Origin: Bacillus sp. AFS029637 | Lineage (GTDB): Bacteria > Bacillota > Bacilli > Bacillales > Bacillaceae_G | Direction of reading: 5' to 3' | NCBI RefSeq assembly: GCF_002584985.1 | Contig: NZ_NUPZ01000015.1 | Coordinates: 25,307 to 89,306 of the forward strand | DNA length: 64,000 nt | Shown: one piece after another, positions 43,463 through 52,300 of the stretch | Numbering within the stretch: position 1 is the first letter of the stretch | Layout of the letters: every line of letters starts with the position of its first letter | Notes under the pieces: model-generated | The model's input: the letters and a program-made list of their open reading frames with translations, nothing else | Told to the model about the DNA's origin: nothing | Databases searched by the model: none | Translations under genes and position numbers: made by a program

Positions 43463-43903
43463 ATGAAAGCTGCAGTAAAACATAACATTTCAGATTTTAA
43501 AGACTACTTAAAATCAAACGATATATACATGGAAGAAAATATAGATGAAAATGATGGTTCTGTACATTTTTCAGTAGGATTAGAAACAGAAGCTGGCGCA
43601 AAGATTCAACTTATCGCTGCTTTCGAAAACGAAAATCCTACTGTGGATATATACTGCTTCAATGTTGCTCATGTACCTGATGAAACATCAACAAATGATA
43701 TTTTACATGTCATCAATGAATTAAACACATCTTATCGATTTGCAAAATTCACGCTAAATAAGCAAAATGCAATTGATATTTCAACATCTCTTGCATTCTC
43801 AGAACCAAACTTTAATCCAGCACTTGTCTTTGAACATACGAGAATGCTATATAAATTAGCGAACGACGAATATAAAAACTTAATGAAAGTTATTTGGGCA
43901 TAA
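43463..43903 (+). CDS. Conserved hypothetical protein, YbjN-like
   Basis: This 146-residue soluble protein has an alternating alpha/beta pattern with DIYCFNVAHVPDE and ILHVINELNTSYRFAKF, which loosely recalls YbjN/type III chaperone-like folds. No signal peptide or membrane segment is present. AGGGGG precedes the ATG. It converges on the sulfur detoxification cluster but has a separate terminator. The function is unknown and the family call is tentative. Confidence 0.6.
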   Translation: MKAAVKHNISDFKDYLKSNDIYMEENIDENDGSVHFSVGLETEAGAKIQLIAAFENENPTVDIYCFNVAHVPDETSTNDILHVINELNTSYRFAKFTLNKQNAIDISTSLAFSEPNFNPALVFEHTRMLYKLANDEYKNLMKVIWA

Positions 43904-43905
43904 AT

Positions 43906-43938
43906 AAAAGGATGGGCTGCAAGCAGCACCATCCTTTT
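43906..43938. terminator. Bidirectional terminator
   Basis: AAAAGGATGG pairs with CCATCCTTTT around a GCTGC-AGC inner stem, between the hypothetical gene and tauE. Confidence 0.85.
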
Positions 43939-44701
43939 ATTTCGATATCATATCAATCCACATCTTAACAGCAGTACCTACAATTAAAACCGATAACATA
44001 TATTGCAGTACTTTTTGATTCATCCTCTTCCCGACTCTTGCTCCAAGCGGCGCAGCAAAGATGCTAGCGATCGCAATAATAAGAGCTGGAATCACCACTA
44101 CTTGCCCAGTCAGCACTTTCCCTGTCGTAATTCCTATTGAAGAAATAAATGTGACTGCAATTGATGTTGCAATCGTCATCCGTATCGGTAACTTTAAAAT
44201 GACTAGCATAATTGGAACTAATAAGAAAGAACCTCCAGCTCCTATAATGCCTGATGCTCCGCCTACAATAAACGCTAACAAGCTTGCTAACCATTTATTA
44301 TATTTCACTACTCCGCTGTTATTTTTTTTCGGTATAAACATCATCACAGCTGCAATCGTAGCTAACAGTGTATACACAACATTGACTGTATGTTCCTCTA
44401 ATACATTAGCACCGAAACTCCCTATGAAGCTTCCTATTAATATACTAGCGCCCATGTACACAACTAACGTTTTATCCATATCTTTATTCTTTCGATATGC
44501 CCATGCGCCTGCAAAAGTTGCAAAGAATACTTGTACTGCTGTAATACCGCTCACTTCATGTGACGTATAACCAGTAAATCCTAGCAGTACCGGAATGTAT
44601 AAGATCATCGGATAATTAATAATCGCACCGCCAATCCCAACCATCCCTGATATAAATGATCCTATAAACCCAATTATAAAAAGTAATACGACTAAACTCA
44701 C
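43937..44701 (-). CDS. TauE/SafE-family sulfite or thiosulfate exporter
   Basis: This 254-residue protein has about eight membrane helices in two repeats, with GMVGIGGAIINYP near 20 and GGASGIIGAGGSFLLVP near 147. TauE/SafE proteins move sulfite and other organic or inorganic sulfur anions. It lies last in the persulfide cluster, 33 bp after the DsrE-like gene, and presumably removes sulfite or thiosulfate made by persulfide oxidation. Confidence 0.88.
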   Translation of the reverse strand: MSLVVLLFIIGFIGSFISGMVGIGGAIINYPMILYIPVLLGFTGYTSHEVSGITAVQVFFATFAGAWAYRKNKDMDKTLVVYMGASILIGSFIGSFGANVLEEHTVNVVYTLLATIAAVMMFIPKKNNSGVVKYNKWLASLLAFIVGGASGIIGAGGSFLLVPIMLVILKLPIRMTIATSIAVTFISSIGITTGKVLTGQVVVIPALIIAIASIFAAPLGARVGKRMNQKVLQYMLSVLIVGTAVKMWIDMISK

Positions 44702-44734
44702 CTTATATCCCCCGCCTTCTTAAAAGAAGGTGAT

Positions 44735-45214
44735 TTAAATGAATAAGTTTACATTCCCATCCGAAGCATCTGCTAAATAAGCTCCTACTCCTGCAAACTC
44801 TACCCCTTCCATAATCTCTTCCTCTTTTAACCCTAATAAATCTACCGTCATTTGACAAGCTACAAGTTTCACACCCTGCTCTTTCGCCAAATCAATTAAA
44901 TCCGGCAAAGGCATCGCATTATGTTTTTTCATAATACCTTTAATCATCTTTGGTCCCATACCGGCAAAATTCATTTTAGATAATCCCATCTTATCAGCAC
45001 CGCGCGGCATCATTTTTCCAAAAACTTTCTCTATGAAAGTTTTCTTTACTTCCACATGTTCATCTTTCCTTAAGGCATTTAATCCCCAGAAAGTATGAAA
45101 AATAGTCACCTCTTGATCATACGCTGCTGCGCCATTTGCAATAATATACGCAGCCATCGCTTTATCATAATCTCCGCTAAATAGAACGATTGTTGTTTTC
45201 TTCTGTTGTTCCAT
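44735..45214 (-). CDS. DsrE/DsrF-like sulfur relay family protein
   Basis: This 159-residue protein of the DsrE2 type opens with KKTTIVLFSGDYDKAMAAYI and has a conserved cysteine at VACQMTVDLLG near residue 121, likely the persulfide carrier. Several basic, Met/Gly-rich residues in the middle (FGKMMPRGADKMGLSKMNF) are usual for the group. AGGAGG precedes the ATG. A CstR-type operator lies 19 bp upstream at 45233-45246, so it heads its own two-gene unit with tauE. Confidence 0.88.
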   Translation of the reverse strand: MEQQKKTTIVLFSGDYDKAMAAYIIANGAAAYDQEVTIFHTFWGLNALRKDEHVEVKKTFIEKVFGKMMPRGADKMGLSKMNFAGMGPKMIKGIMKKHNAMPLPDLIDLAKEQGVKLVACQMTVDLLGLKEEEIMEGVEFAGVGAYLADASDGNVNLFI

Positions 45215-45232
45215 GTTGTTCCTCCTCCAAAT

Positions 45233-45246
45233 TACCTATAGGGGTA
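45233..45246. promoter_or_regulatory. CstR operator before the dsrE-tauE unit
   Basis: TACCTATAGGGGTA is one of four 14-bp TACC-N6-GGTA sites in the cluster. Confidence 0.8.
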
Positions 45247-45287
45247 TCTTATTGTTTGTGAAAAAGCTCAAATCATTTATCTCTGTA

Positions 45288-45584
45288 CTATACGACTTTA
45301 CCTTCCCACGCTAACATACCACCTACCATATTAATCGCTCGAAAACCATAGCTTTCTAAAAACTGAACTGCTCTTGCACTTCTTCTTCCTGAGCGACAAA
45401 TGATAATGTATTCTTTATTTTTATCCAATTCATGCATTCGAAACTCTAGTAGACCTAACCTAATATGAAGCGCGCCTGGAATTTTCCCTTCCGCTACTTC
45501 TTCTACTTCGCGAACATCAATCAAATGTATCTCTTCATTTCGTAACAATCTTTCCTCTACTTCTTTCGCTGTTATTTCTTTCAT
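45288..45584 (-). CDS. Rhodanese-domain sulfurtransferase
   Basis: This 98-residue single-domain rhodanese has the catalytic loop CRSGRRS with Cys near residue 63 and DVREVEEVAEGKIPGALHI before it. It transfers sulfane sulfur between persulfides and acceptors. It lies 15 bp after a second rhodanese gene, downstream of tusA and the persulfide dioxygenase gene, and probably shares their transcript. Confidence 0.9.
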   Translation of the reverse strand: MKEITAKEVEERLLRNEEIHLIDVREVEEVAEGKIPGALHIRLGLLEFRMHELDKNKEYIIICRSGRRSARAVQFLESYGFRAINMVGGMLAWEGKVV

Positions 45585-45599
45585 CTTGCTATTCCTTCC

Positions 45600-45959
45600 T
45601 TACAAAGCGTTCATACCACCTGAAACATTTATAACGTGCTGAAATCCTAATTTCTTTAATACTTTTGCTGCTCGCTTACTTCTCATCCCGCTCTGACAAA
45701 TAACGATGACTTCCTTATTTTTATCTAAATGATTTACTTTACTAGCTAACTCATTTAGTGGGATATTCTGAAATCCTTTCATATGATTTCCTCTATATTC
45801 ACCTAATGTACGAACATCGATAAATTGTTTCCCTTTTTTTTCAACTATACTCTTTAATTCTTTTCCATTTATATTTTGAACACCTTTCACCGGTAAAAAA
45901 CGCGAAATAACAAACCATGCAGCAAGTACAATGAAAAGCGTACTTAATATTGTATTCAT
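45600..45959 (-). CDS. Membrane-anchored rhodanese
   Basis: This 119-residue protein has an N-terminal membrane helix (residues about 3-20) and a rhodanese domain with the active loop CQSGMRS (Cys near 88). YqhL-like proteins of Bacillus have the same layout. It may accept sulfane sulfur at the membrane. It lies between tusA and the soluble rhodanese. Confidence 0.9.
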   Translation of the reverse strand: MNTILSTLFIVLAAWFVISRFLPVKGVQNINGKELKSIVEKKGKQFIDVRTLGEYRGNHMKGFQNIPLNELASKVNHLDKNKEVIVICQSGMRSKRAAKVLKKLGFQHVINVSGGMNAL

Positions 45960-45997
45960 ATAAACACCCTCTCCGTATTTACAAAACTAGTTTTTCA

Positions 45998-46228
45998 CTA
46001 CGCCTTCTTAATCCAAAACTTTAGCACATCGCCTTCTTCTGCACTCTTTACGATGTCATGGCCACCCTTATTTGCCCACGCTGGAATATCCTTAACTGAT
46101 CCTTTATCCGTTACATGTACTTCTAACACTTCTCCAGTTTGTAACGTATCCATCGCTCTCTTCGTTCTTACAATCGGCATTGGACATGCTAAATCTTTCG
46201 CATCTAATACTTGTTTTACATTCATCAT
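45998..46228 (-). CDS. TusA-family sulfur carrier protein
   Basis: This 76-residue protein has the TusA signature DLACPMPIVRTKRAM with the carrier cysteine near residue 16. Two tandem ATGs make a one-residue start ambiguity. It relays persulfide sulfur between rhodaneses and other acceptors. It lies 21 bp after the rhodanese-dioxygenase gene. Confidence 0.92.
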   Translation of the reverse strand: MMNVKQVLDAKDLACPMPIVRTKRAMDTLQTGEVLEVHVTDKGSVKDIPAWANKGGHDIVKSAEEGDVLKFWIKKA

Positions 46229-46249
46229 CTATTCCTCCAGTTTATTATT

Positions 46250-47386
46250 TTATAATGAATCATGAACTGCACAACGATTTGGACCGATCTCCATTTCACG
46301 TGCTTCTTCCATACTCGGATGAATTTTCCCCATATTCGTTTGGCGAATTTCTTCATATGCATTTGGCTGAGGCGGTAAGTTCTCTGTCACGATTTTACGA
46401 AACTCTGCCTCATCGACAATATTTAATCCTACATTCTCCTTAAATAGATCTTGTAAATTCGCACTTACAATACCTCTTTCATCCATCTCACTTATTTTTG
46501 AATAATGAGCTGGTAAAACTATTAACTCTGGAGACAGTTCCTTATAGCGCTTATATAACGTATTTCGTAAATCACTCACCCAATCTTCAGCCTTACCAGC
46601 AAGATCTGGACGCCCAATTGAATCTACAAATAAAATATCGCCTGATAATAAATAGGAATCATCTACAATAAATGATGTACTTCCAATCGTATGACCTGGT
46701 GAGTATAATGCATCAATGTCAATTTTAGTACCCCCCACCGTAATAATGAGTCCTTCTACAAGTGGCTCATACGAGAAAACAACTTCCTCCGCATCTTTTG
46801 GCGGTAACCAATACGTACCACCTACTTTTTCAGCTAACTTACGTCCTCCAGAAATATGGTCTGCATGTAAATGTGTATCCATTACATTCGTAATGGTAAC
46901 GCCATGCTCTTTCGCAAACTCCTCATATGCTTCAATCGTTCTTACCGCATCAATAACTGCCGCTTCACCGTTTGAAACGACCATATAAGATAAACAACCT
47001 TTTCCAAGGCGGTTAAACTGATACATACTTCCGCCATTTTTTAAATCTCCAACTTTTATAGGCTTTACATATTCACTCCATGCCTTCATACCACCAGCTA
47101 AATAATAAATATTTTCTAATCCAGCCTCTGTTAATTGCTCTGCCACAAATATAGAAGACCCTTCTTTTGCACATACTACTAAAACATTTTTATCTTTAGG
47201 TAATTCACTTGCAATATGATCTACACCATCTAACAAATCAAAATACGGCTTGTTAATAGAAGAAATTTGTTTCCCTTCAATTTTCCACTCTTCATAATCC
47301 GTCTCATTACGAACATCTAAAATAAACAACTCTCCGAATAAAACTTTCTCTGCAACATCTTTTGCTTGTAACGATTTAACGCTCAT
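46250..47386 (-). CDS. Rhodanese-persulfide dioxygenase fusion (CstB-like)
   Basis: This 378-residue protein has an N-terminal rhodanese domain (residues about 5-108, VVCAKEGSS with Cys near 72) and a metallo-beta-lactamase fold persulfide dioxygenase domain (about 115-330, [12 protein letters not shown] near 172, PGHTIGST near 233, [14 protein letters not shown] near 252). The His/Asp ligands for mononuclear iron are present. It would oxidise persulfide to sulfite or thiosulfate. S. aureus CstB has the dioxygenase first and rhodanese modules after it; here the rhodanese leads. A CstR site lies at 47392-47405. Confidence 0.88.
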   Translation of the reverse strand: MSVKSLQAKDVAEKVLFGELFILDVRNETDYEEWKIEGKQISSINKPYFDLLDGVDHIASELPKDKNVLVVCAKEGSSIFVAEQLTEAGLENIYYLAGGMKAWSEYVKPIKVGDLKNGGSMYQFNRLGKGCLSYMVVSNGEAAVIDAVRTIEAYEEFAKEHGVTITNVMDTHLHADHISGGRKLAEKVGGTYWLPPKDAEEVVFSYEPLVEGLIITVGGTKIDIDALYSPGHTIGSTSFIVDDSYLLSGDILFVDSIGRPDLAGKAEDWVSDLRNTLYKRYKELSPELIVLPAHYSKISEMDERGIVSANLQDLFKENVGLNIVDEAEFRKIVTENLPPQPNAYEEIRQTNMGKIHPSMEEAREMEIGPNRCAVHDSL

Positions 47387-47391
47387 TCAAT

Positions 47392-47405
47392 TACCCCCAT
47401 AGGTA
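47392..47405. promoter_or_regulatory. CstR operator before the persulfide dioxygenase gene
   Basis: TACCCCCATAGGTA, a 14-bp TACC-N6-GGTA site starting 5 bp before the start codon on the minus strand. Confidence 0.8.
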
Positions 47406-47423
47406 TATTTCATTCAAAAAAAT

Positions 47424-47984
47424 TTACTTCTCCATATTCCCTTGCCACTCTAACATACCTGGAATGACATTTTTCACATTTGAATAACCTTTCTCTTTCA
47501 ACATTTGGCAAGCTATATCACTACGGTTACCAGTTCGGCAAACAACATATATTTGCTTCTCCTGATCCAAAACAGCACTGTCTAACTCACCTAATGGCAC
47601 CGAAATGGCAGATGAAATATGACTAAAAGCAAATTCCGCTGCTTCGCGAACATCGAGTATGATACATTCTTCTCCGCGAGATACTATATCCTGTAATTCC
47701 GCATTCGAAATTGTATAAGGATATTTCACAGCTTCATTCACTTCATGCTCGTGTGCTTTTCTAACGTAATGCATCAAAATATCACCCTCTTGTTTCGTCC
47801 CAATATATTGATGCCCTACTTTATTCGCCCAGCTTTGTATGTCTACTGTAGACCCTTTATCTGTCGCCTCAATTTCAATCACTTGCCCTGATGCCAATCC
47901 TTCCATCGCCTTCTTCGTTTTCACAATCGGCATCGGACAAGCCAACCCTTTACAATCTAAACTCATATTCACATTTATACTCAT
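47424..47984 (-). CDS. TusA-rhodanese fusion sulfurtransferase (CstA-like)
   Basis: This 186-residue protein has a TusA domain (residues about 4-75, GLACPMPIVKTKKAM with Cys near 14) fused to a rhodanese domain (about 90-185, VCRTGNRSD with Cys near 152). S. aureus CstA contains the same two modules plus an extra C-terminal domain, absent here. The ATG at 47982-47984 follows GGAGG; a GTG 15 bases earlier overlaps that site. A CstR site lies upstream at 48014-48027. Confidence 0.9.
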   Translation of the reverse strand: MSINVNMSLDCKGLACPMPIVKTKKAMEGLASGQVIEIEATDKGSTVDIQSWANKVGHQYIGTKQEGDILMHYVRKAHEHEVNEAVKYPYTISNAELQDIVSRGEECIILDVREAAEFAFSHISSAISVPLGELDSAVLDQEKQIYVVCRTGNRSDIACQMLKEKGYSNVKNVIPGMLEWQGNMEK

Positions 47985-48013
47985 AGTCGATTCCTCCACA
48001 ATTTATATACATA

Positions 48014-48027
48014 TACCTGTAGGGGTA
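48014..48027. promoter_or_regulatory. CstR operator before the TusA-rhodanese gene
   Basis: TACCTGTAGGGGTA, 14-bp site 30 bp before the start codon. Confidence 0.8.
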
Positions 48028-48072
48028 TATTAAAATGTTTTTGAAAATCTGTCAACACTTATGTTTGACAGA

Positions 48073-48336
48073 TTATCGGCTTTTGACAAGTAATTGAACA
48101 GCTTCTTTAATTAACTCTTCATTTGAACCATTACCACTTTCAAACTGTTCACGCAAACATTGCTCTAAATTCGTTCCAACAACAAGCCCAATTGTACGAT
48201 CAAGTGCAGAACGAGATGCCGTTAACTGTGTAATAACCTCTCGGCAATCTTTTCCTTCTTCCATCATACGAAGCACACCACGAACTTGCCCTTCAATACG
48301 TTTCAATCTATTTTTCATATCTTGATTATATTCCAC
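48073..48336 (-). CDS. cstR: Persulfide-sensing repressor CstR (CsoR family)
   Basis: This 87-residue helical repressor has Cys31 and Cys60, the positions of the reactive pair in S. aureus CstR. The histidine that completes the copper site in CsoR is replaced by Asn56 (GTNLEQC), so copper sensing is unlikely and persulfide sensing is favoured. It lies at the head of the sulfur cluster with four 14-bp operators, including one in front of itself. Confidence 0.92.
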   Translation of the reverse strand: MEYNQDMKNRLKRIEGQVRGVLRMMEEGKDCREVITQLTASRSALDRTIGLVVGTNLEQCLREQFESGNGSNEELIKEAVQLLVKSR

Positions 48337-48400
48337 TTTAGACCACCTCCGTATTTATAACTATATTATACATTACTTTGTAACTTTGTATAATACAATA

Positions 48401-48414
48401 TACCCTGAAGGGTA
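48401..48414. promoter_or_regulatory. CstR operator before cstR
   Basis: TACCCTGAAGGGTA lies in an 18-bp palindrome TATACCCTGAAGGGTATA, the most symmetric of the four sites. Confidence 0.82.
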
Positions 48415-48467
48415 TATTGTAAAGGGTTTGATTTTCAAAAACTTTTTCAACTACTATATTTACCAAT

Positions 48468-48497
48468 AAAAAACGAATCCAAATGGATTCGTTTTTT
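48468..48497 (-). terminator. Terminator of the small hypothetical gene
   Basis: AAAAAACGAATCC pairs with GGATTCGTTTTTT. Confidence 0.85.
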
Positions 48498-48882
48498 ACA
48501 ATGATATATTTATTACCCTCGTTTCATCTCTATCGTTAATCCTAACTATTTGCGTCTCACTATTTGGCAAAAATACGATATAATTTCCCTTCCTCACATT
48601 CCTCCAAATAACTTTTCCTTCTTCATCCGTTTTCCCTATTGAAATCCCAATTTCTTTACTCGGCTCAGGTGATTCGTCTTTCATAAGTATAATTTCAAAA
48701 TCTTTTATCGGCTGTTTTTCTTTATTTTTCACATGAAAAATTACAGAATTAACAACCTTACTAAACTTCTTTTCATTATTTGCTATATAACTAGTCATTA
48801 CGATTATGACCAATACACAAAATAAAATCCATAAAAGCTTATTATATTTATTCAGACCATTTTTTAAAATTATTAAAAACAT
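48496..48882 (-). CDS. Small anchored protein with carboxypeptidase-regulatory-like domain
   Basis: The frame gives up to 128 residues, with one membrane helix at residues about 16-34 and an extracellular beta-rich part (VIFHVKNKEKQPIKDFEI, GKTDEEGKVIWRNVRKGNYIVF) that looks like a short Ig/CarboxypepD-reg-like domain. The first codons overlap the end of the decayed protease gene by 35 bp, and the ribosome binding site is weak, so the start is uncertain. The function is unknown. Confidence 0.5.
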   Translation of the reverse strand: MFLIILKNGLNKYNKLLWILFCVLVIIVMTSYIANNEKKFSKVVNSVIFHVKNKEKQPIKDFEIILMKDESPEPSKEIGISIGKTDEEGKVIWRNVRKGNYIVFLPNSETQIVRINDRDETRVINISL

Positions 48883-49280
48883 CGTCTGTCACCCGGTTTC
48901 CAGAATTCCAAGAATTACTTCCTACTGTATGGGTAGCTATTATTGTTACACCCGTACGAGAATAGTCATGATATACAGGTGCTCCACTTTGACATCCATA
49001 AGTATCCCCAATCTTCCCCACCATGTTTACGCCCTTCAAATGAGGGCGAAACAAGATCTTCTCCCCTTCGATCATTACTATAAAAAGATTATTCTTGAAA
49101 CAGTACACGTTCTCCTTCATTTGAAACTGATGTCCACGGTACATCTTCTGCATACACCTTCTGATTCACCAAAAATACTATACAAAAAAAGATAGAAAGA
49201 ACAACAAGACTATAAAAACCTTGAAACACAACTATTAGGCTAATAGACTTTATTACTATTTTGAAGACAAAAAAATTCAT
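48848..49280 (-). pseudogene. Remnant of a secreted glutamyl endopeptidase-like serine protease
   Basis: Two frames together resemble a broken S1B protease. The first (49089-49280) gives an N-terminal hydrophobic signal ending KVYAED. The second (48848-49153) gives GDTYGCQSGAPVYHDYS and THTVGSNSWNSGNRVTDDVF, the C-terminal active-site region of Bacillus glutamyl endopeptidases, which usually read GDTYGGQSG. The catalytic His and Asp regions are missing and the frames do not join, so an internal deletion plus frameshift is likely. About 144 codons remain of about 300. Confidence 0.7.
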
Positions 49281-49341
49281 TGCTCTTTATAAAATCTTAC
49301 TAATTTTAATATTAATACACTAAAAAATGTCAGGTATATGA

Positions 49342-49362
49342 TATAATCTGATTATTGTCAGA
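49342..49362 (+). promoter_or_regulatory. Extended -10 promoter and dyad before the surface protein gene
   Basis: TGATATAAT is an extended -10 (TATAAT at 49342-49347). TCTGA-TTATTG-TCAGA follows it and could be an operator. Confidence 0.5.
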
Positions 49363-49383
49363 ATTCAAAATAAGGAGGAAAAT

Positions 49384-52300
49384 ATGAACAGTCTTTGGAA
49401 GAAACAAAGTATTTTTAGGGTTTTATCTGCTTTCATTTGTGTAATACTATTAGGTTCTACATTTGGAAGTAATTTAACTATGCCATTTTTTAAAAACACT
49501 ATTCAACATGTAGAAGCTGCAAAACTCAAGTTTAGCGATGTGCCTCAAAATCATTGGGCAGAAAAAGCAATTTATGAGTTAGTAGATAAAAAAATTACAG
49601 TTGGTATAGGAGGTGGAATGTACGGTATAGATAATCACGTCACCCGTGGACAATTTGCTACTTTTATCTCTTTAGCACTAAATCTTCCCGAGGGAAGTTC
49701 TAATTTCCCAGATGTACCAAAAGAGCACATGTTTTATAACGGGATTAGTAAAGTAGTAAAAGCGGGTATAGCTAAAGGATCAACTGACGGTAATTTTTAT
49801 CCAGAAGATAATATCACTCGTCAAGATATAGCAGTTATGGTAAGTAAAGCGTTAGAGTCAAAAGGATTGTTAAACAAAAAAGAGCTCTTATTTATAGACA
49901 AAAATCAAATTTCTAATTATGCAATAGAAAATGTAAAAAATGTAATAGCATATGATATTGCCGTAGGGATTGGTGATAATAAATTTGCTCCCCTCGCCAT
50001 ATCTACCCGGGCAATGGCAGCCACACTAATTTCTAATATGTTAAGAGCTTTAGAAACAAATACGAATAATAATGAAAATGAAGATGGTGGTACAACAACT
50101 GGCGGAGATAACACCATACCCACTAAGGACAAAGATACAGATAGCGATGGATTACCAGATATTTATGAAATTAACCATACACATACCGACCCACACAAAC
50201 AGGATACTGATGATAATGGAACAGCTGATGGCCTAGAAGATTTAGATAAAGATAGTTTAACAAACTTTGCAGAATTTAAATTGAAGACAGATCCACTAAA
50301 AATTGATACTGATGAAGACGGACTATTTGATGGAACAGAGGCAATGTTAACCCTTACTAATCCGCTCGTACAAGATAGTGATAATAATGGAGTTATTGAT
50401 AGTAATGAAGATAAAGACAAAGATGGATTAATTAATATAAAAGAACAAGAATTTCAAACAGATCCTCAAAAAGCCGATACAGATGGAGACACTTTGCTAG
50501 ATGGTGAGGAAATAGCAAAGAAAACAAACCCATTAAATAAAGATAGTGATAATGATGGATTAGACGATGATAGCGAATTCAAATTCTTTTGTGACCCTAT
50601 TAATCCAGATACAGATGGAGACGGCCTTTTAGATGGGAAAGAACTATTCGATCAAACCATCAATAATTCAAAATTAGGAGTCTCAATAAATTTTTCAGTG
50701 GCGGGAGATGCTGAAAAAACAACTGTCATTTCAGAAGGAGAAGGTTTAACTAATATTATTGGATCTAAGGGTATTATCGGACAACCACTATCATTCAATA
50801 CAAGTTCAATATTCTCTGAAGCAAAGGTTTCAATTGATCTTAATAAGTATGAATTAAGTTCTACATCACTAGAAAATGTTCGCTTATTTTATTATAACCC
50901 TGCTACTCATACAGTTGAACCAGTGGTAACGCAGATAACTGGTACTGATAATATTTTAACAGCAACATTACAACATTTTTCTACCTACGTTTTAGGTGAT
51001 ATTTCTAAATGGAATCAAATGTGGGAGAATGGTTTGAAACCTGGATCACTCTCATATGTAGATGATAAAGAAAAGAAACCTGTTTCTATTGCGTTCGTTA
51101 TAGATAGTTCAGGCAGTATGGGTCCAGGTCCAGGCCCAGAATATAATAAAGATGTAGAACGTAATCGTGTAAAAGGAACAAAAGAATTAATAGATATTTT
51201 AACAGATAGAGATTATGCATCTATTATTGATTTTGATAGTTATGCAATGGTTTTACACGATTTTACAAAGGGAACACCCGATAATAAACAAAAGTTAAAA
51301 AGTGCAGCAGATGCCATCGATGCTTATGGTGGAACGTCTATTTATACAGGGATTAATAAGGCATTAGAATTATTTGAAAACCATAATCATGATTTACAAG
51401 ATACAAATAAGCAAATTATTTTACTTACGGATGGAGAGGATGGTTATCCACACGACTATAGCACAGAAATAAATAGAGCAAAACAAATGGGTATTAAAAT
51501 TCACACTATTGGTCTTGGCGATTCTTTTGCTGAAAAATTATTAAAAGATATATCCACTGGTACTGAAGGAGATTTCTTTATTTCTAAAGACTCTCAGGCT
51601 TTAGTAGATACCCTAATTAATGCAGGACAATCTTCAGGAGTGTATAAAGACTCGGATAAAGATGGTTTACCTGATTGGGTTGAAGAAAAAGGCGCTTATT
51701 ATGTCAAAGATACATTCGATGTGATATATAAGACAGATCCCAATAATCCAGATACAGATGGAGACGGCCTTTTAGACGGACAGGAAATTGGGAATTGGTA
51801 TTATAATCCTACAGATAAAAATAAAATTTATGTTACTCGAAATATGTCCCTTCAGACTGACTATAAAGAAAATACGTCAAATCCATCAAAAGAAGATAGT
51901 GATGATGATGGAGAAAAAGATAAAGATGATGACAAACCGTTAATAGCATTCAAGGCACCCGTAGTATTACTGCATGGTATTTTTTCAAATACTGAGCAAG
52001 GCTGGGGAGCCGAAGTCAATAAAATTGATAATAATCAAAGTAAATGGGAATTATTAAATGATAGGGATTATGTGGCCGATATTCTAGAAGATATTCCTGC
52101 CGATAGTACTTATAGTGGGAAAACATATACAAAAGGAGAGCAAAATTTAACATATGATAATATCGATTTACATCATATTAAAAGGACCAAAAAAGGAGAA
52201 TTAGCTAATTTCTTAGAAATAGAATCTAAATATGAGAGAAACAAAACCCTTTTTGCTTTCAATTGGGAGGCGAATGGACAAATCAATGCTGCAGGAGAAC

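Noticed and set aside
48073-48336. Copper-sensing CsoR
   Set aside because: The copper-ligand histidine position holds Asn, the neighbours are sulfur enzymes, and the Cys31/Cys60 pair fits CstR.
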